A stretch of DNA of 64,000 nucleotides from Haemonchus contortus (lineage: Eukaryota; Nematoda; Chromadorea; Rhabditida; Trichostrongylidae). The stretch spans positions 13,555,440 to 13,619,439 of the forward strand of contig LS997563.1 in NCBI GenBank assembly GCA_000469685.2, read 5' to 3'. Positions 1 to 12,002 of this stretch are shown here, one piece after another. The translations under genes were made by a program, and so were the position numbers. Below the pieces are notes generated by a model. That model was given only the letters and a program-made list of their open reading frames with translations, ran no database searches and was not told where the DNA came from. How positions within the stretch are numbered: position 1 is the first letter of the stretch; every line of letters begins with the position of its first letter.

Positions 1-707
1 GAAACGTAATTTTTTGTAGTTATTGTGCCTTGTTACTAATTACTCATGATTAGTTTTATGATTTACATGTTTGTTTTGAAAAAAGAAGTCGAAGTTCTCA
101 TTTTAAGTGAATCGTTTACAAAGTTTGGAAAATCTTTGCTGGAATAAACCATATTTGCTCCGATCATGGACCACGTTGTATGTAGAATTCTTAATGTTCT
201 GTCTATTGAATAAACACAAAAAAATTCCAAAAAGCCGCGACCTCGCAAAAAAAAGAGTGGTGAAAAAACCTTGACGCGCATGCGCGTCACACGGTCCCTC
301 GCGGCCCACAAGGCTTGACGCGCATGCGCGTCAAGATGTCGCCAATGGGTTAAATATATCCGCGTCGGAGTCGGAGTTCCGATGTGAAAGCGATCGTAGG
401 CCGTTGGTGTCGAGGTTGAATGACAAAACCTTTTGTTGTGTCGTATAATGGTGGTGGTAGTGGTGGTGGTGGCTGCACCAGTAGATACATTGGCATTTTA
501 CCTCCCTAGTTACTTTCCAGGACCGGAAATCGATATTGTCGTTGCAACATCTCCGAGATCCATCGCCACTGCAGCGACTACGCGATGCATCGCCGTTTGG
601 CAGACATTTGTGGCATGGAGGGTTAGTGGCTTCCTCCACAACTTTTTTAAATGATACTTTACCCTTTTTTTAACTATGTCCTATTCACCTCTGGTTTGCT
701 CCTAACC
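1..707. other. Intergenic, two GC-rich palindromes
   Basis: I see no supportable gene here. The notable content is two copies of a perfect palindrome, TGACGCGCATGCGCGTCA, at 272-289 and 316-333 (the second extends to 22 bp at 314-335). They lie about 380 bp upstream of the candidate gene beginning at 708. A short GTG-rich tract lies at 450-472. Overlapping ORFs on both strands here lack splice or composition support. Confidence 0.5.
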
Positions 708-2079
708 ATGGCTTTCAGTGAACGTACAGCCTCGGTGAATCGGTTTCTCCGACGGTTAGCGAACGGCATGGGATCGCAGCAGTACGTCGATCTTAACAAT
801 TCTACTGATGATGGCTTTGAGCTCCATTGTGGTAATAGAATGAGTGACGGTGAGTTTCCAAAGTTTTTCATTATCTATTTCTTTTCTTTCCTTTTGAACC
901 CTATTTCTGATTTATCTTATTTCTGAGTGATCCATCTGTTTTTAGTTAGGTGAGAGTTCCACCTAAATCCGTGAAACCCATTTTACTCATTTTAACATTT
1001 TATGGCCATGTTTATATTTGTAATTGATGCTTTTTGTTTGTAATCAGGTAATTGATAAGCAACATCGTCTGTTATGATTCCGCTTCCACTTCACGAGTCT
1101 GTGAAGCAATTTAGCGTCGTATATTCAGTCTTTGGAGGTTACGAGTAGTGAAACAGACCCGACTCATTAGTCTTTGGATGTTCGGTCGATAAGCAAAAGA
1201 TGTTGTAAAATGTGAAACTTCTAAGAAAAGTTTTAATTTAGAAGTTTCTATACAAGCCAACTTGGCATACCTCATATTCCACCCAATGCCTTTTCTTTTT
1301 TTCAAAAAAAGTTCGTTTCCTTGCTTATATCATGTCTTTCAGTTCCACTCCTACAAGACAGCTGTGAGAAGGAGGCAACGGAAGAGAAAGATGGTCCATC
1401 AGATCCCTTGATATCGTTGAATTCACCACTTATGGTGTAAAATCGATGATGGCTGTCGTCGTTGTCGTGGAAGTTTTTGCTCACTGCAGAGAACGGGCCC
1501 TTTTTTATCTGGTTATACTACTAGTAACGTCATGCGTATACCACGCTGCATCCCGGTGTGTCCATTTGTGGTCTTAGATGATCTCTCATATTGTGATAGA
1601 CTTTCTTACGCACATCAACAAGCGTAGGGAACTGAATTTTCTTAATCAAATAGTGACTGCAGTAACTTTTGCCAAAGGCTGGTTGGTAAGGTTCCACCTT
1701 TCCCTCTATCTTTTCTCTTCCTGTTTTCCTTCTCTTTTGTTTTCCTTTCATGTTTTTGGCTGCATAATTGATTTCCACTATTTAATGTAGCACCGAAGAA
1801 TTAATTGCTTAACACAACGATCTCATTCTCAACATGTATGTACTTTAACAACTTGAAAGTGATAAGACGCATTTGGGTGTGAATATGTGCATTTTTCTTT
1901 ATGATAACATCCCCTTCTTACTTACCGGTCGTCATGAATTTTCAACATTCTTTTAGGTTATTGCTCCCCACACTCACAGCAATATAGGCTTGTTCTCTTT
2001 TGTTCTCTATTGCTGTGAACTTCATCGACATCGGAGCTCCAGCAAAGACGCAGCGGGGCCGGCTCAGTGTAGCCCATAG
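708..2079 (+). CDS. Candidate small single-pass membrane protein, six exons
   Basis: I do not recognise this protein. A phase-consistent model is 708-849, 1343-1436, 1490-1535, 1578-1685, 1791-1835, 1957-2079, giving 185 aa and ending in TAG. All introns are GT..AG. The N-terminal half is polar and acidic (residues 45-75 rich in Glu, Lys and Asp). A hydrophobic stretch at about residues 80-100 (ALFYLVILLVTSC) looks like a membrane segment, and a second weaker one lies near 155-160. The model needs a 42-nt intron (1536-1577); read through, that segment carries an in-frame TAG at 1575-1577, so the locus could instead be a pseudogene. Start chosen as the first ATG of the open frame in exon 1. 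Phase agreement across five junctions is the main support; no family match is claimed. Confidence 0.35.
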
Positions 2080-2747
2080 GCTCTCTTGGTGACTATGAGA
2101 ACGCAGAGCATGTGAGGTTACATTGGAGAGGCTCTGTTCGCATGGCGCTCTACTCCTTTAGTCGCTTGCATTGAGGGCATTAGTTTGCTGGACATTGCTT
2201 CTGATTGATGGCAATTTTCTTCACTCATATTGTGCATATCATCATAATTTAGTTTACATAATGCATAGTTGTTGTTCTGTTTCACAGAAAAAATGTAGTT
2301 CAAATAGTAATTCGGGTACCCATATGGGGCACACTTTGTTCTCAGGTCACATGGAAAGCTGTCCTGTTAGGCGGCTTACCTCAGAAGGCCTTTTTCTGGA
2401 TACGTCAGTAGGATAGTGTGCCCCGTATGTGGCCGGTTCATCGGGCACATGCCTCGATTTATTGCGTCGTGTGGCAATGTCGGGTAATAAGATTCTTGAG
2501 CGGTGTGTAGAATACTATAAATGCAGAGAGCTTAGTTTCCTATTAAGATGTTATGCATGTTCGTTACGGTTACTACTAATTAAAGCGAGTAAATATTTCA
2601 TAATTGTTTTTGTCGTTGTTTATCGATCTAATCTGGAAATTGGTACTGTGATGGTTAATGCCGTGACCTTCAACCACACTGCAGTAATGTTCACTGGCTC
2701 ACGAGTAGGTCACTAGCTGATTAGGCAAGTTCTTGGTGTCTTTGCCG

Positions 2748-2812
2748 GGTGTGGTGCAGTAGAACCGAAACTGTCGCGTCGCGGCGAGAGAGACGCCGCG
2801 CGCGAAGGAATG
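2748..2812 (-). repeat. Dispersed repeat C, fragment
   Basis: The reverse complement of this segment matches the 3' part of the repeats at about 11,100-11,345 and 27,464-27,710. The shared core is a GC-rich stretch containing GTCTCTCTCGCCGC, then a short T-rich part and CTGCACCACACC. The full copies begin with TTCGTGTAATCGATTCG. The three copies are diverged, so this is an old family. No coding capacity or terminal structure was recognised. Confidence 0.6.
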
Positions 2813-4549
2813 TAGCAAAATGCAACGGCAGGTAAGAAATTCAGGAACAAATGAACTAACAGTAGAATCATGCCATAGGTGTTAATCGCATAGCGATTGA
2901 GCTGTATAAAAAACGATGGAACTGTTATAACGAGGCAAATGGTCCGCGATGACCGCGTGCGGCGGATCGATTACACAAAACCGTTCCTACTGTCCGTCTC
3001 TCGTCTTTGCCTGCTGGTAGTATAGTAGGGTACCGGAGCAGTGGGTCGTGAATTCGTTATCGCCTCCATGGGAAAAGCCCAACTTCGTGGAATTTGGGGT
3101 TCCAAATAAAAACAGAGAGTGCCCGTTTTCGATTGCATTTTTGAGAATGGCTCCTTTGAATTGGTATAACAGCCTTCGAATGTCTTCGTGATACCTCCGG
3201 GAGGGTAACTGATGTACGTCCTAATCATTACCATTCCCGATGTGCTCTGATATATTAAGGGTTGGTTTTTAATATCATCGTTCACAGAGCTGAAGAGTGA
3301 CAGCAAGAGTTTCATGTGGATGGAGCTCGGGCCAAGCATACCCTCTCCAGCTTCCATGTTCACCTATTGGCGCGAGCACCGAGACCGAGCCCCAACGCAA
3401 ACTATGAACGAGAAACGAGGCTTCCTTCATGAGTTTCAGTAGCCTACATTTTTAATTTCTTTTCAGACATTTTGCCCATCAATCAACATCATTGGGATGA
3501 ATCCTTGCATCGCTAAGGCGGCCAAAAGTGGTAGCCAACAAGACATCTGAAAGAAATGTTCAATCGGTTCATGAAACTCACCGGAAAAGCCTGTTTTCCG
3601 TCTGAAGAAACTTATCGTTTTTTGGAACCTGTATCATTTGGACGTAGGGAGGTTTTTCGTGTCCTCAACCTCTACGGTTTGGTTGACCTCCGCTTGACCG
3701 ATGGTGACCTGCCCTCTGTGACGACCTCCAAACGATGACCCCGGTCCACTCTTATTCCATCTGGCACGGAAACGTTGTGACCAACGTATCAGAGACCATT
3801 GTTTCCTTTCCGTGCTGGTTCCTCTGTCACTCTGCTGTTTATCAGATTCCATTTCCTTCTAGCAATTTGGGCGCTTACATTGCGTAGATGGCAATAACTC
3901 GAAATAAGTTACCATCTGTCCTCCAGTATGATCTTGTAGTTCCCTTTCAGTTGGGCAAGTGAGCTGCTGCTATCGAAACAGTCTTCATAACGTTATCTCG
4001 AAGAAATCTGACAAGGGTACGCCATGTTCAATCCCTTGGCCTTGTCTTCTCCCTTTCTTAACCATAATACTTCTTATAACTCCTAAATGAAAGGCTCAGG
4101 ATTCGCCCATGGAGCTAATCTATGTACACACCTGCGATTATTCTTCTTTGTTTAACCTCTAGACTTCCCTCATTCTGATATCATTCGTTCAAAGCGTTCT
4201 TACAACTCTGCCATTGAGGTCACAGCCAAAACCTGTAACTCAGATGTTCTACTGGTTATCCTCAGCCTGTGGATTTGCAGCATAACTGTGCGGAGTTTCC
4301 TACACGTTACATGAAGTGGGAATCTTAGATATTCCACTGACGCAACTGACCTGTAGATATAGCTGTATCGGTTGAGGTCGACCTGATGATTCCTTGCTTA
4401 AAGGAGTCGACGTAGGAATCCTGTTCAAAGGGCATTCAACAACGATGGAAAGGGCTTTAACAAAGACATTGACTAGTACATAGCAGTTGTCAGCTATGTA
4501 TTGCCCTCTAACTGGAATTGGTCACGATTACTAATTTAGATTTGTTTTT

Positions 4550-4674
4550 TAGCGTTGAACCTTTTACCCAGACCCCACGCTAAGAGATGGTCTAGCCCCT
4601 TACCCATTATCTGTAGGTAAGGGGCTAGAGCATCTCTCAGCGTGGGATCTGTGTAAAACGTTCTACACTAGAAA
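4550..4674. repeat. MITE-like inverted repeat
   Basis: The left arm (about 4550-4603) contains CCCACGCTAAGAGATG followed by TCTAGCCCCTTAC. The right arm contains the reverse complement GTAAGGGGCTAGA..CATCTCTCAGCGTGGG, with a spacer of roughly 13 bp (ccattatctgtag). The arms differ at a few positions and weaker pairing extends outward (TTTTACCCAGA and TCTGTGTAAAA). It has no ORF. It is probably a foldback-type non-autonomous DNA transposon. Confidence 0.75.
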
Positions 4675-5626
4675 TCCTGCCGAGTATCACATTCGACTGA
4701 CATCTACTTATCAACATTTTCACCGTTCGTGGTCAATGTAGCTGTAGAGAGCAAGTGAAAAAGCTCGGCGAAGTGCAGTGGACAGTTCCTGCGCAACCCT
4801 GGCTTGTACACTTGAAGGCCTGCCTTCGATACTCCCACACTTGATCAGGATCGGAGCTCCTATGGGTATTGACTAACCGTCTTGGTAATTGGCACATGTA
4901 GCGCTTAGGACGAAAAAGTCAATCCCGTTAGTTCTAATATCTGTAGCGTTTCATGGCAGTCCGAATATTTCAGCGATGTGTATTTGACTCTTACCACCTT
5001 AGCCTAAGGAGGGAAGGAGCTCCGAGGTGGTGAGTCAATTAAATGTTCAGTTCTTTACCATGCAAGCTCTTACATGAGGTCGACATCTCACCCAGCCGGT
5101 GCTCGCTAAGAGGGGAAGAGACCGGGCTGGACGGTGTTCTTGTGGCTGAAAGATCCCTTCTCCTGCACTCTAGCGCTCTCAGTTGGATTAGTGCGGTTCT
5201 CCTCCCCCTTCCCTACAACCCGAACCTATCTACATTTTCACCAAATGTCCTTTCCATATAAAATACTTCATAATGAAAACTAGAAGATGTAATTATACAT
5301 AGGTAAATATAAAGCCCATTTTTAAGCATGCATATAAAACATGGTTCCGGCGATAAAAGTCGTGGCTTATCAACCTAGGTAGACCTGAAGGAGGTTTGAG
5401 CAGCTGTGAGGTCACTGGATTTAATGCGAACATAATCGCGCCGGTCATCTATTCGGGCCGTTGTTGCGCCATCTGGCCCAATATAGGTGTAACTAGTACA
5501 TTTGAATTGCCTTTTAAAGACTCGACAAAGACGAATATACTTGTAGACCAGTTGTTGATCCACTCATTATTTGCTTGTTGTTGTTTATTTTCCTTTCGTT
5601 TCAAATTGATCTCTCTTCCTTTATAG

Positions 5627-7253
5627 AATATGGCAATCAAAAACACCAAGAAAGCAAGATCCGCTCCGTTGGTGGACCATGAGGTATGTAAATGCAAGTT
5701 ATTTTTCGAGCCCTACTTGATTAGATGGGCGGAGGTGGTGTAGTGGTAAGTGGCGCACTATATCACACGCACGGTCAGGGGTTCGAATCCCGGATCGATG
5801 CCCGCCTAGGCCAACCAAGCCTTCCATCCCTCCGGGGTCGGTGAATTGGTACCAGACTCGTCTCGGAGGATAAGAACACTGAATTGTACATCGGCTGGCC
5901 ACCGCAAGTCATTGTATAGGTCACATACGCACTCATTACGCCTCTACGATTCTGAATGGAAGTCGAGTGCGGGGGTCGAGTCCTCAGACGGGATTGATTA
6001 ACGCCAAAAACTTTAAAACTTGATTAGATGGGGTGATCTGCAGTGGTGACTAGTTGGGATTGAATAAAAGAATTTCAAAAAAAAATACAAAAAGTAAAGA
6101 GTTTATCATGCCAATTTTTTCTGAGTATTCGGTGATTTCAGAACCAATCTCCGGTACTAAACGAACTATCACATCCGAATCGTAAGCGAACCCATTGCGA
6201 CACGGAGCCCGATTCACCATCAACGTCACGTCGCGACCGAATGGAAAAAGCTCGAACACCATCTACAAGGCGGAATGGCTTTTCGCCTGATTCCAACCTC
6301 CGACAACTTCTTAACACCCCGAACATGAGAACGCCGGAGTCTGTCCCTAAAAAGGAACCAGAGAGTCCATCCAAAACTGATACAAGAATTGCTGGTATGG
6401 ACGGATCTTCGGAGCTGAGCCCAATTGTAGCATCGACGACCCCAGAGATTGTCGATCCAGCATCAACTACTGCTCCTACCAAAGATGCAGCTATACGTTC
6501 TTTGCTGGATCTGCCAAGAATGGACCAACGTCAAACGGCAAAAACAGATGAGGTGAGAAATATTTTTCCTATTCCCTCCCGGCTTAGACTACCTACATGT
6601 CAAAACATAGTCCTTACGAAGGGTTTTCCTTGGGAACTCGCCTTTTGGTAACGATCTTGAGTACGAGAAACCAGTCGCCACCACTCCCTGTATGTTTATC
6701 GAGTGTCAATACCATCGGTGATGATCAGATGTGTCACTAATCGATCCCATTCGATTTTTATCGCATCTGACCATAACTGGCAGAAGATTGAAGGAGTTGT
6801 TGATTATGTTCCCTTACCATTCTCGTATTGAAGAGAAGAGTAGTAGATGAACTCGAACCACTGAACCATTTGTTTTTCACCCTGGCAAGGTGCCATTGAC
6901 GATAGCAGCTGTCGACTTTAAAGCATTTTCCAAGAGAAAAAGTGCCATTTTATGATCTATTCTATTCACTTAGTTATTTTTATTTATTTTTGCCATTTTA
7001 ATTTTTTGATTTTTTTGATTTTTGCCATTTTACTTATTTATATGTTCTGCCGATTCAAGGTTGAATTACTAAAGACGTCCCTAGCATTCAATTCATTCGG
7101 TTGCGTTTTCAGCCGTCAACTTTGGTCACGCCGATGCCACGACATGATCCCAACGACAGTCCATTGATGACACAACTGAAGTTGCACCTGACCTACGCGC
7201 TTCACAAACTGGCCAGAAACGCCCTTGCCACCAATCCAGTACCGTCGCCATGA
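5627..7253 (+). CDS. Ser/Pro-rich putative nuclear protein, three exons
   Basis: Exons 5627-5683, 6142-6552 and 7113-7253 join in phase 0 throughout. From ATG 5630 they encode 201 aa ending at TGA 7251-7253. The ATG lies 3 nt after a clean TTTATAG acceptor, as expected for a spliced-leader (trans-splice) site in nematodes, which decides the start. The protein starts with a basic stretch (AIKNTKKARS), has a second basic patch (NRKR), and is rich in Ser, Pro, Thr and Asp with many S/T-P sites (SPVLNE, PDSPSTS, RTPST, NTPNMRTPES, KEPESPSK, VTPMPR). That composition suggests a phosphorylated, largely disordered nuclear protein. The C-terminal 30 residues (LKLHLTYALHKLARNALA) may form a helix. Intron 1 holds a tRNA-derived SINE. 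I do not recognise the family. Confidence 0.65.
5715..6032 (+). mobile_element. tRNA-derived SINE (family A) with 15-bp target duplication
   Basis: The body at 5730-6017 has RNA polymerase III-like promoter boxes: an A-box-like GGTGGTGTAGTGGTAAGTGG near the start and a B box GGTTCGAATCC at 5780-5790. It is flanked by the direct repeat ACTTGATTAGATGGG at 5715-5729 and 6018-6032, as expected after target-primed reverse transcription. The 3' end reads ATTGATTAACGCC then an A-rich tail. Related copies lie at about 26,305-26,538 (plus) and 63,590-63,790 (minus). It sits inside intron 1 of the Ser/Pro-rich gene. It is not a functional tRNA gene: the rest of the cloverleaf is not preserved. Confidence 0.85.
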
Positions 7254-7521
7254 CTTTTCGACACTGTACTCTATGGATTTGTCTGAAATAAAAATCCTCT
7301 TTTTTCTTTTGTTTAATAAGTCATAAGAATGAACGTGCGAAAGGAAAGTCGTCCACTTTTCCTCAACAATTTTTTTTTGAAGGATTTGTTGTTGCCAATC
7401 TGTTGCAATCCTTGCCTCGTGATCGTGATGATGGCGAGCTCGACAGTTCAAAACTGTTGGGGCTGTTGGAGAAAATGAATCCTACTATATATAATTTGCT
7501 AAGTGTGTCTGTTGGTGTGTC

Positions 7522-7783
<262 letters not shown>

Positions 7784-7819
7784 GGTGTGTGTCGGTGTGT
7801 GTGTCCGACCGGAATTCAT

Positions 7820-8035
7820 ACCTCCTGTCCCCGTGGACCTAGAGCGTTCAAATTTGGTAGGAGTAAGGGGGGCAGGATGAAAACACCTATAGTAGGTGGC
7901 AAGACCGGACTCCGTTCACAGGGAGCGAGGCGTGCACGATAAAAATTTCAGGTCGTAAATTCCTAACTCCTGTCCCTGTGGACCTAGAGCGTTCAAACTT
8001 GGTAGTATGTATGGGGGGCAGGACGGGAACACTGA
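7820..8035. repeat. Tandem duplication of a dispersed motif
   Basis: Two diverged copies of a unit of about 145 bp follow the microsatellite. The first contains CCTGTCCCCGTGGACCTAGA near 7825; the second contains the same text with one change near 7970. Each continues with a GCGTTCAAA.TTGGTAG stretch and a GGGGGGCAGGA stretch about 40 bp later. No coding capacity was recognised. Confidence 0.8.
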
Positions 8036-9860
8036 AGATTTGTGTAAGAGGTGATAACAATCGGAAGGAGCTGATAAAGCACCTTAGAAGGCAAGAACGG
8101 CAAGATCCGCTATTTCCTTCGTACTAACGGTGGAGTATTGGTACTTTAGTAAGTGATATGGGCTAAGACGAGACCGTAGATGTTCAGTGATAAAGATTGA
8201 CAAATGTTAGCGATTATGAGCCATAGAAGACGAGAGTGATTAGGTCTACAAGGTCTTATATATTAACGGTGGAACACTTTAATAGGTGGTGTAGGATACG
8301 AAGGGACCGAAGGTGATTGGTGAAAGGATTGATAACAAACGAGCTAGGGCTGACAAAGAGCCAGTCATACCTTGGTAATCGAATATTGTTCTTTGATATT
8401 TTTCATTCAATAAGACAGGTAGATGCAGTGATAGGAAGCGATCAAAGGCGATTCCCCATAACTAGATGAAAATTTGGCTAATTTTTCCTGTTGGATTACG
8501 ACCGCTATCCAGCAAGGTTTCTGACTCAATGACACATCATGGTTTCTTTTTGTTTCGATATCTTTTGTGACCAAACTCATCCGACCGCCAATGATCTGGG
8601 ATTCCCGATTAGTGATAATGTGGCGAGGAAAAGTTCGCTGATAACCAAATCTGATAATGTGCGGCATTTTCACTCATCATTTGTGAGTGCCACTAAAGAC
8701 TTCAATCGTCAGTCAATTAAGCCATCATCAGGACATGTCTTTGAGATAAACTTGATGTCTTGATTCGATTTGAGATGATGTCTTTCTTCTTCAAAAATAA
8801 GCCTGTGTGATATCCTAAACGACGACATAATCTTTTCGAGCTCTGTTTCAGCTTCAGACTCTCACTCAGCTAAGCAGCGGATATATACTTCGAAAAAGGG
8901 AGAAAAATTCCTTCGATTCAACATTTCTCGGGATAGGGTGTTTGACACAAGAAGGAGGAGAGCCTGGCGTTAGCCGGGCGATCCGTGTGGTTATTATAAT
9001 CGTAAACAAGCCATTTTGCACTGGGACCTTAGCACTTGAACTACACGAATTTCCATACCGACTATGCTGAGAAATTTCAAAATTTCTTATACTTTATGTT
9101 TCTTATACTGTTTGATTTTACGGAGAGATTGAGGCGACACTGAGCACATTACTGTGACATTTAATTCATTTAATTTCAAAAGAACGGCTTAGGATAGTTT
9201 TGAGGTAACTCGTGAGACGAATTATGGAACCAATAGCCTAGATTAGTGCAGAAGAGACAAAGAAAACACGAAATTCGACGAATTCACAGAAGTATGAGGC
9301 TTCAGAAAAGCAGTAAACTGAGAGGTTGGATGAGAATGCGACTACGAAAGTTGAATGGAAGGGGTATTTGGACGAGCTGTCTAAAGGTGCGTAGAGCCGG
9401 CTACAGTAAGCTGCCTGCATGCATCGTGTGCACTACGGTACGAAAGGTGCAACCTCTACTGCCTCTACAACGTCGTGAGAACTCGTACGCTTTAGGTGCG
9501 CGCTTCGATTAGCCGGTTTTGGGGCCCTTATTAGCTCTATATAGGCCGTTTTCGATCGACAGCGTCTTTTGTGCCATCCTTGAGAGTCACTCGTTCTTTC
9601 CAGGGAGAAATTTCGGAAACGATCTTATCAAGGAGTGTGCCTTTGAAGTCATCAGGGCCACCGTGCTATCAACGCGACTTCAAGAACATACCACTGTCTT
9701 TACAAATCGCAGAGGATATAATGTACCCCTGTTCGTAGAGCAGTTCCGAATGAGTAACTTGTGATGCCAAAGGTCCCAGCGGACCATATTTAGTTTTGCT
9801 GACCACCGAAAAGAATAAGTAGCCTTCTAGGAGTCGATGTGTGTCGCGGCGAAAGCACCC
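8036..9860. other. No gene recognised
   Basis: I found no exon chain here. The segment at 9240-9390 has coding-like composition and ends at a possible donor (AAAG|GTGCGT near 9387), but it has an in-frame TAA and no partner exons, so it is at best a gene relic. The ORF at 8539-8763 has no other support. Confidence 0.35.
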
Positions 9861-9864
9861 TTAA

Positions 9865-10350
9865 AGGCACAGTTCACGATCATTTTGATGTACCCGTTTT
9901 TTTTTTGAAAAACGGAAGTTTAAGTTGGAAATACTTCATCGGTAGTGAAGAAAGCGAGAGATCGCCGATTTCGAAAAAATATGACTAATTAAAATTAGTG
10001 GAAATAGAGTGGACGAGATTAACATGACGGAAAATACATGCAAGAAGTATTCGGACGAGATTTCAGTTGTTGCAATTGCACAAGGAGCTGTCTACATCAA
10101 TCCAGAACGGTACAGGACTGCGTTTCACTGCCGCAATGCGTCATGACAAATTGTTTGAAATTTCTACATCGGTTCCATTTTGATCAGTGCTGGTGAAACC
10201 CGTCCGAGGATACTCACGGTGCAATGTTTTACCCTTTATAACTCTCTAACCAAGCCATCTTCCGACCCAATAGCGACAAATATGGTATACGAGGAGATCT
10301 CGAATTCATTCTATGAGAAAATCCCAGAAACCATTTTTATCGTGAAATCG
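9865..10350 (+). repeat. Dispersed repeat D, plus-strand copy
   Basis: The sequence from TTAAAGGCACAGTTCACGATC (about 9870) to the CCAGAAACCATTTTTATCG segment (about 10,325-10,342) is repeated in inverted orientation at about 13,720-14,190. Shared landmarks are the CATCGGTAGTGAAGAAAGCG segment and its complement, and a segment encoding the same short peptide pattern (RPRI....NSLT.P.SD). The ends are roughly inverted (CGTGATAAAAATGG type), so it may be a non-autonomous DNA transposon of about 480 bp. The copies are clearly diverged. Confidence 0.65.
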
Positions 10351-10358
10351 ATGGCACG

Positions 10359-10428
10359 ACTCTCTGCTCTTGGTTTCTTTCTTTTAAAGACTGTTTCTTT
10401 AAAAGAAGGAAACCAAGAGCAGAGAGTA
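10359..10428. repeat. Short perfect hairpin
   Basis: ACTCTCTGCTCTTGGTTTC then TTTCTTTTAAAG is followed, after a spacer of a few bases, by its complement TTTAAAAGAA..GGAAACCAAGAGCAGAGAGT. The arms are about 30 bp. It lies directly at the right end of the dispersed repeat D copy and may be part of a foldback element. Confidence 0.75.
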
Positions 10429-10429
10429 G

Positions 10430-12002
10430 TAAAAAGGATGCTTGTAGTGGATAGCGCTATTCTTGCATTTCTCCCACTATCAAATACAATGGCGAGAGGT
10501 TCATATAATGAATTGTGGTCGACTCTGTTTTGGTTTTTTTTTGATAAATAACTTATCATATATAATACCTCTCCCTTGCCCTGTCGCCCACACTATGCGT
10601 TAATAAGCGATGCCTCAGGAGATAGATGTATCCCAATTTCCAGTAGTTTGTATACTAGTATTGGTTAGCCTAATCCAAAAAAAGACGATTTCTACAACAA
10701 GCTAACATAGCTGAGCTCCATATCGTAAGGTCTAGACGATCAGGTGTTTTTCCCAGTTTGCGATCAGTAAGTTGTCAAATCTGAGCGGGGCGATGCCGTA
10801 TAACGCAAGCGTCGGATGCAAATCGCGTCAGTGCTGGTGCTTTGAAAGTAACCAGTAACTTTTTATTAAGTTATCGATTTATCGTTAGTTGTAGTCCAGT
10901 TGGTTTGAATACATCATATAATAGACAATAAGTGCTCTTTTTCTTCTTCCATTCGTGAGTGTAAAGTTGAGGCCTTCACTATTTTTTTACTGCTGCTGGG
11001 GGTTTGGCGGTTCTGAAACGACGACACTTCGAGACCGATCGACTGCAAGAAATGACAGACTAACTGCAGCGTTTGAATCGGGGACGGTCAGTTGAATCTG
11101 TTCGTGTAATCGATTCGCGGCAAGCGACAGTTGCGGACGAGTTGCTTTGTTGCTGCAGTTCTAACGTACTTCATACACATCGATCGATATGCTATTGTTT
11201 CTACTGTTTCATTCATTCCTGTACTCCTTACTTGCTGCCCTGCTTCTGCTTCATTCTGCTACAGACTTTCGTGCGCGACGTCGCTCTCGCCGCAAAGCAA
11301 GCATTTCGATTCAACTGCACCACACCCCGTTTAATCAGTTATCGCATAACTCACGAAAATTGGTATTGTCTAGAGAAATAACTGAGAAGTTCAGTCATGT
11401 TTGAAGCACATATAAGCTTATCGAAGCTTCAACCATAGGGGAAGGGGTGAGACAGATTTTGAAGTAGACGAACAAGGGCTATGTTTTCGATCTGGTCGAA
11501 GAAAAGTCAAGCTCAAGAAAAAAAGAGTGAAGGTGAAAAATTGGTCAGCAATTGAAATTAGGGAGACCCACGGTGGGCGGAGCATTCTCAAACCGGGTGT
11601 TTACAAAATAAGTTCGTAATCCGATTCCACCAAAGTGCTAGTGCAATCAGGGGATTCTTTATTTAGAAGTCCAAAACTTCATACAGAAACATTCTACGAT
11701 TTGAGGGAGGGTGGTCGAAAGTCGCCAAGTTTTCATAGTGGGCGGGGCGCGCACAAGGGTGGGCGGAGCTGGGATAAGAGAATCTTTTTCTTTTAAAAGC
11801 ACTCTAGTTGTGATGACACAGTAGCGTCCGCAGCCTGGTTGTTTAATTGAGATGTTGGAGTTCCATTACAGAATGGAGAAATGATTAAGGATCTGTGATA
11901 GGGTCATTTCTTACTGGAATAGAAATAGAAATGGATCCACTAATGGGCACAAGGGCGGGGTTGTCTCGCCTGTAAAAAATTCTGGTTGAACGAAAAATCT
12001 GC
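10430..12002. other. No gene recognised; one dispersed repeat C copy
   Basis: Apart from repeat C at about 11,100-11,345 I see no supportable feature. Small overlapping ORFs at 11,073-11,404 all lie in that repeat. The stretch 11,560-11,790 has several GTGGGCGGAGC-like motifs of unknown meaning. Confidence 0.35.
11100..11345 (+). repeat. Dispersed repeat C
   Basis: Copy of the family also seen at 27,464-27,710. It starts TTCGTGTAATCGATTCGC, has a central CTTCATACACATCGATCGATATG segment, and ends with a GTCGCTCTCGCCGC core and CTGCACCACACC. Several open frames run through it in parallel, which argues against real coding. Confidence 0.65.

Larger units (their letters stand above)
2080..5626. 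other. Gene-poor stretch with repeat fragments
   Basis: No convincing gene. It contains a minus-strand fragment of a dispersed repeat at about 2748-2812 (see the copies near 11.1 and 27.5 kb), an unsupported 130-codon minus-strand ORF at 2971-3363, and a MITE-like inverted repeat at 4550-4674. The rest shows no exon chain with matching phases that I could find. Confidence 0.4.

Noticed and set aside
2971..3363. 130-codon minus-strand ORF
   Set aside because: Looks protein-like in places but has no splice sites, neighbours or recognisable family; could be a repeat fragment, so not listed as a gene.
5730..5800. tRNA gene from A and B boxes (also at 14.6, 16.2, 26.3 and 63.7 kb)
   Set aside because: Only promoter boxes are kept; acceptor and anticodon stems do not form, and the segments lie in repeats with target duplications.
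9240..9512. Possible exon with coding-like composition
   Set aside because: The most gene-like frame has an internal TAA and no partner exon; the fully open frame is a different, Arg-rich one without support.
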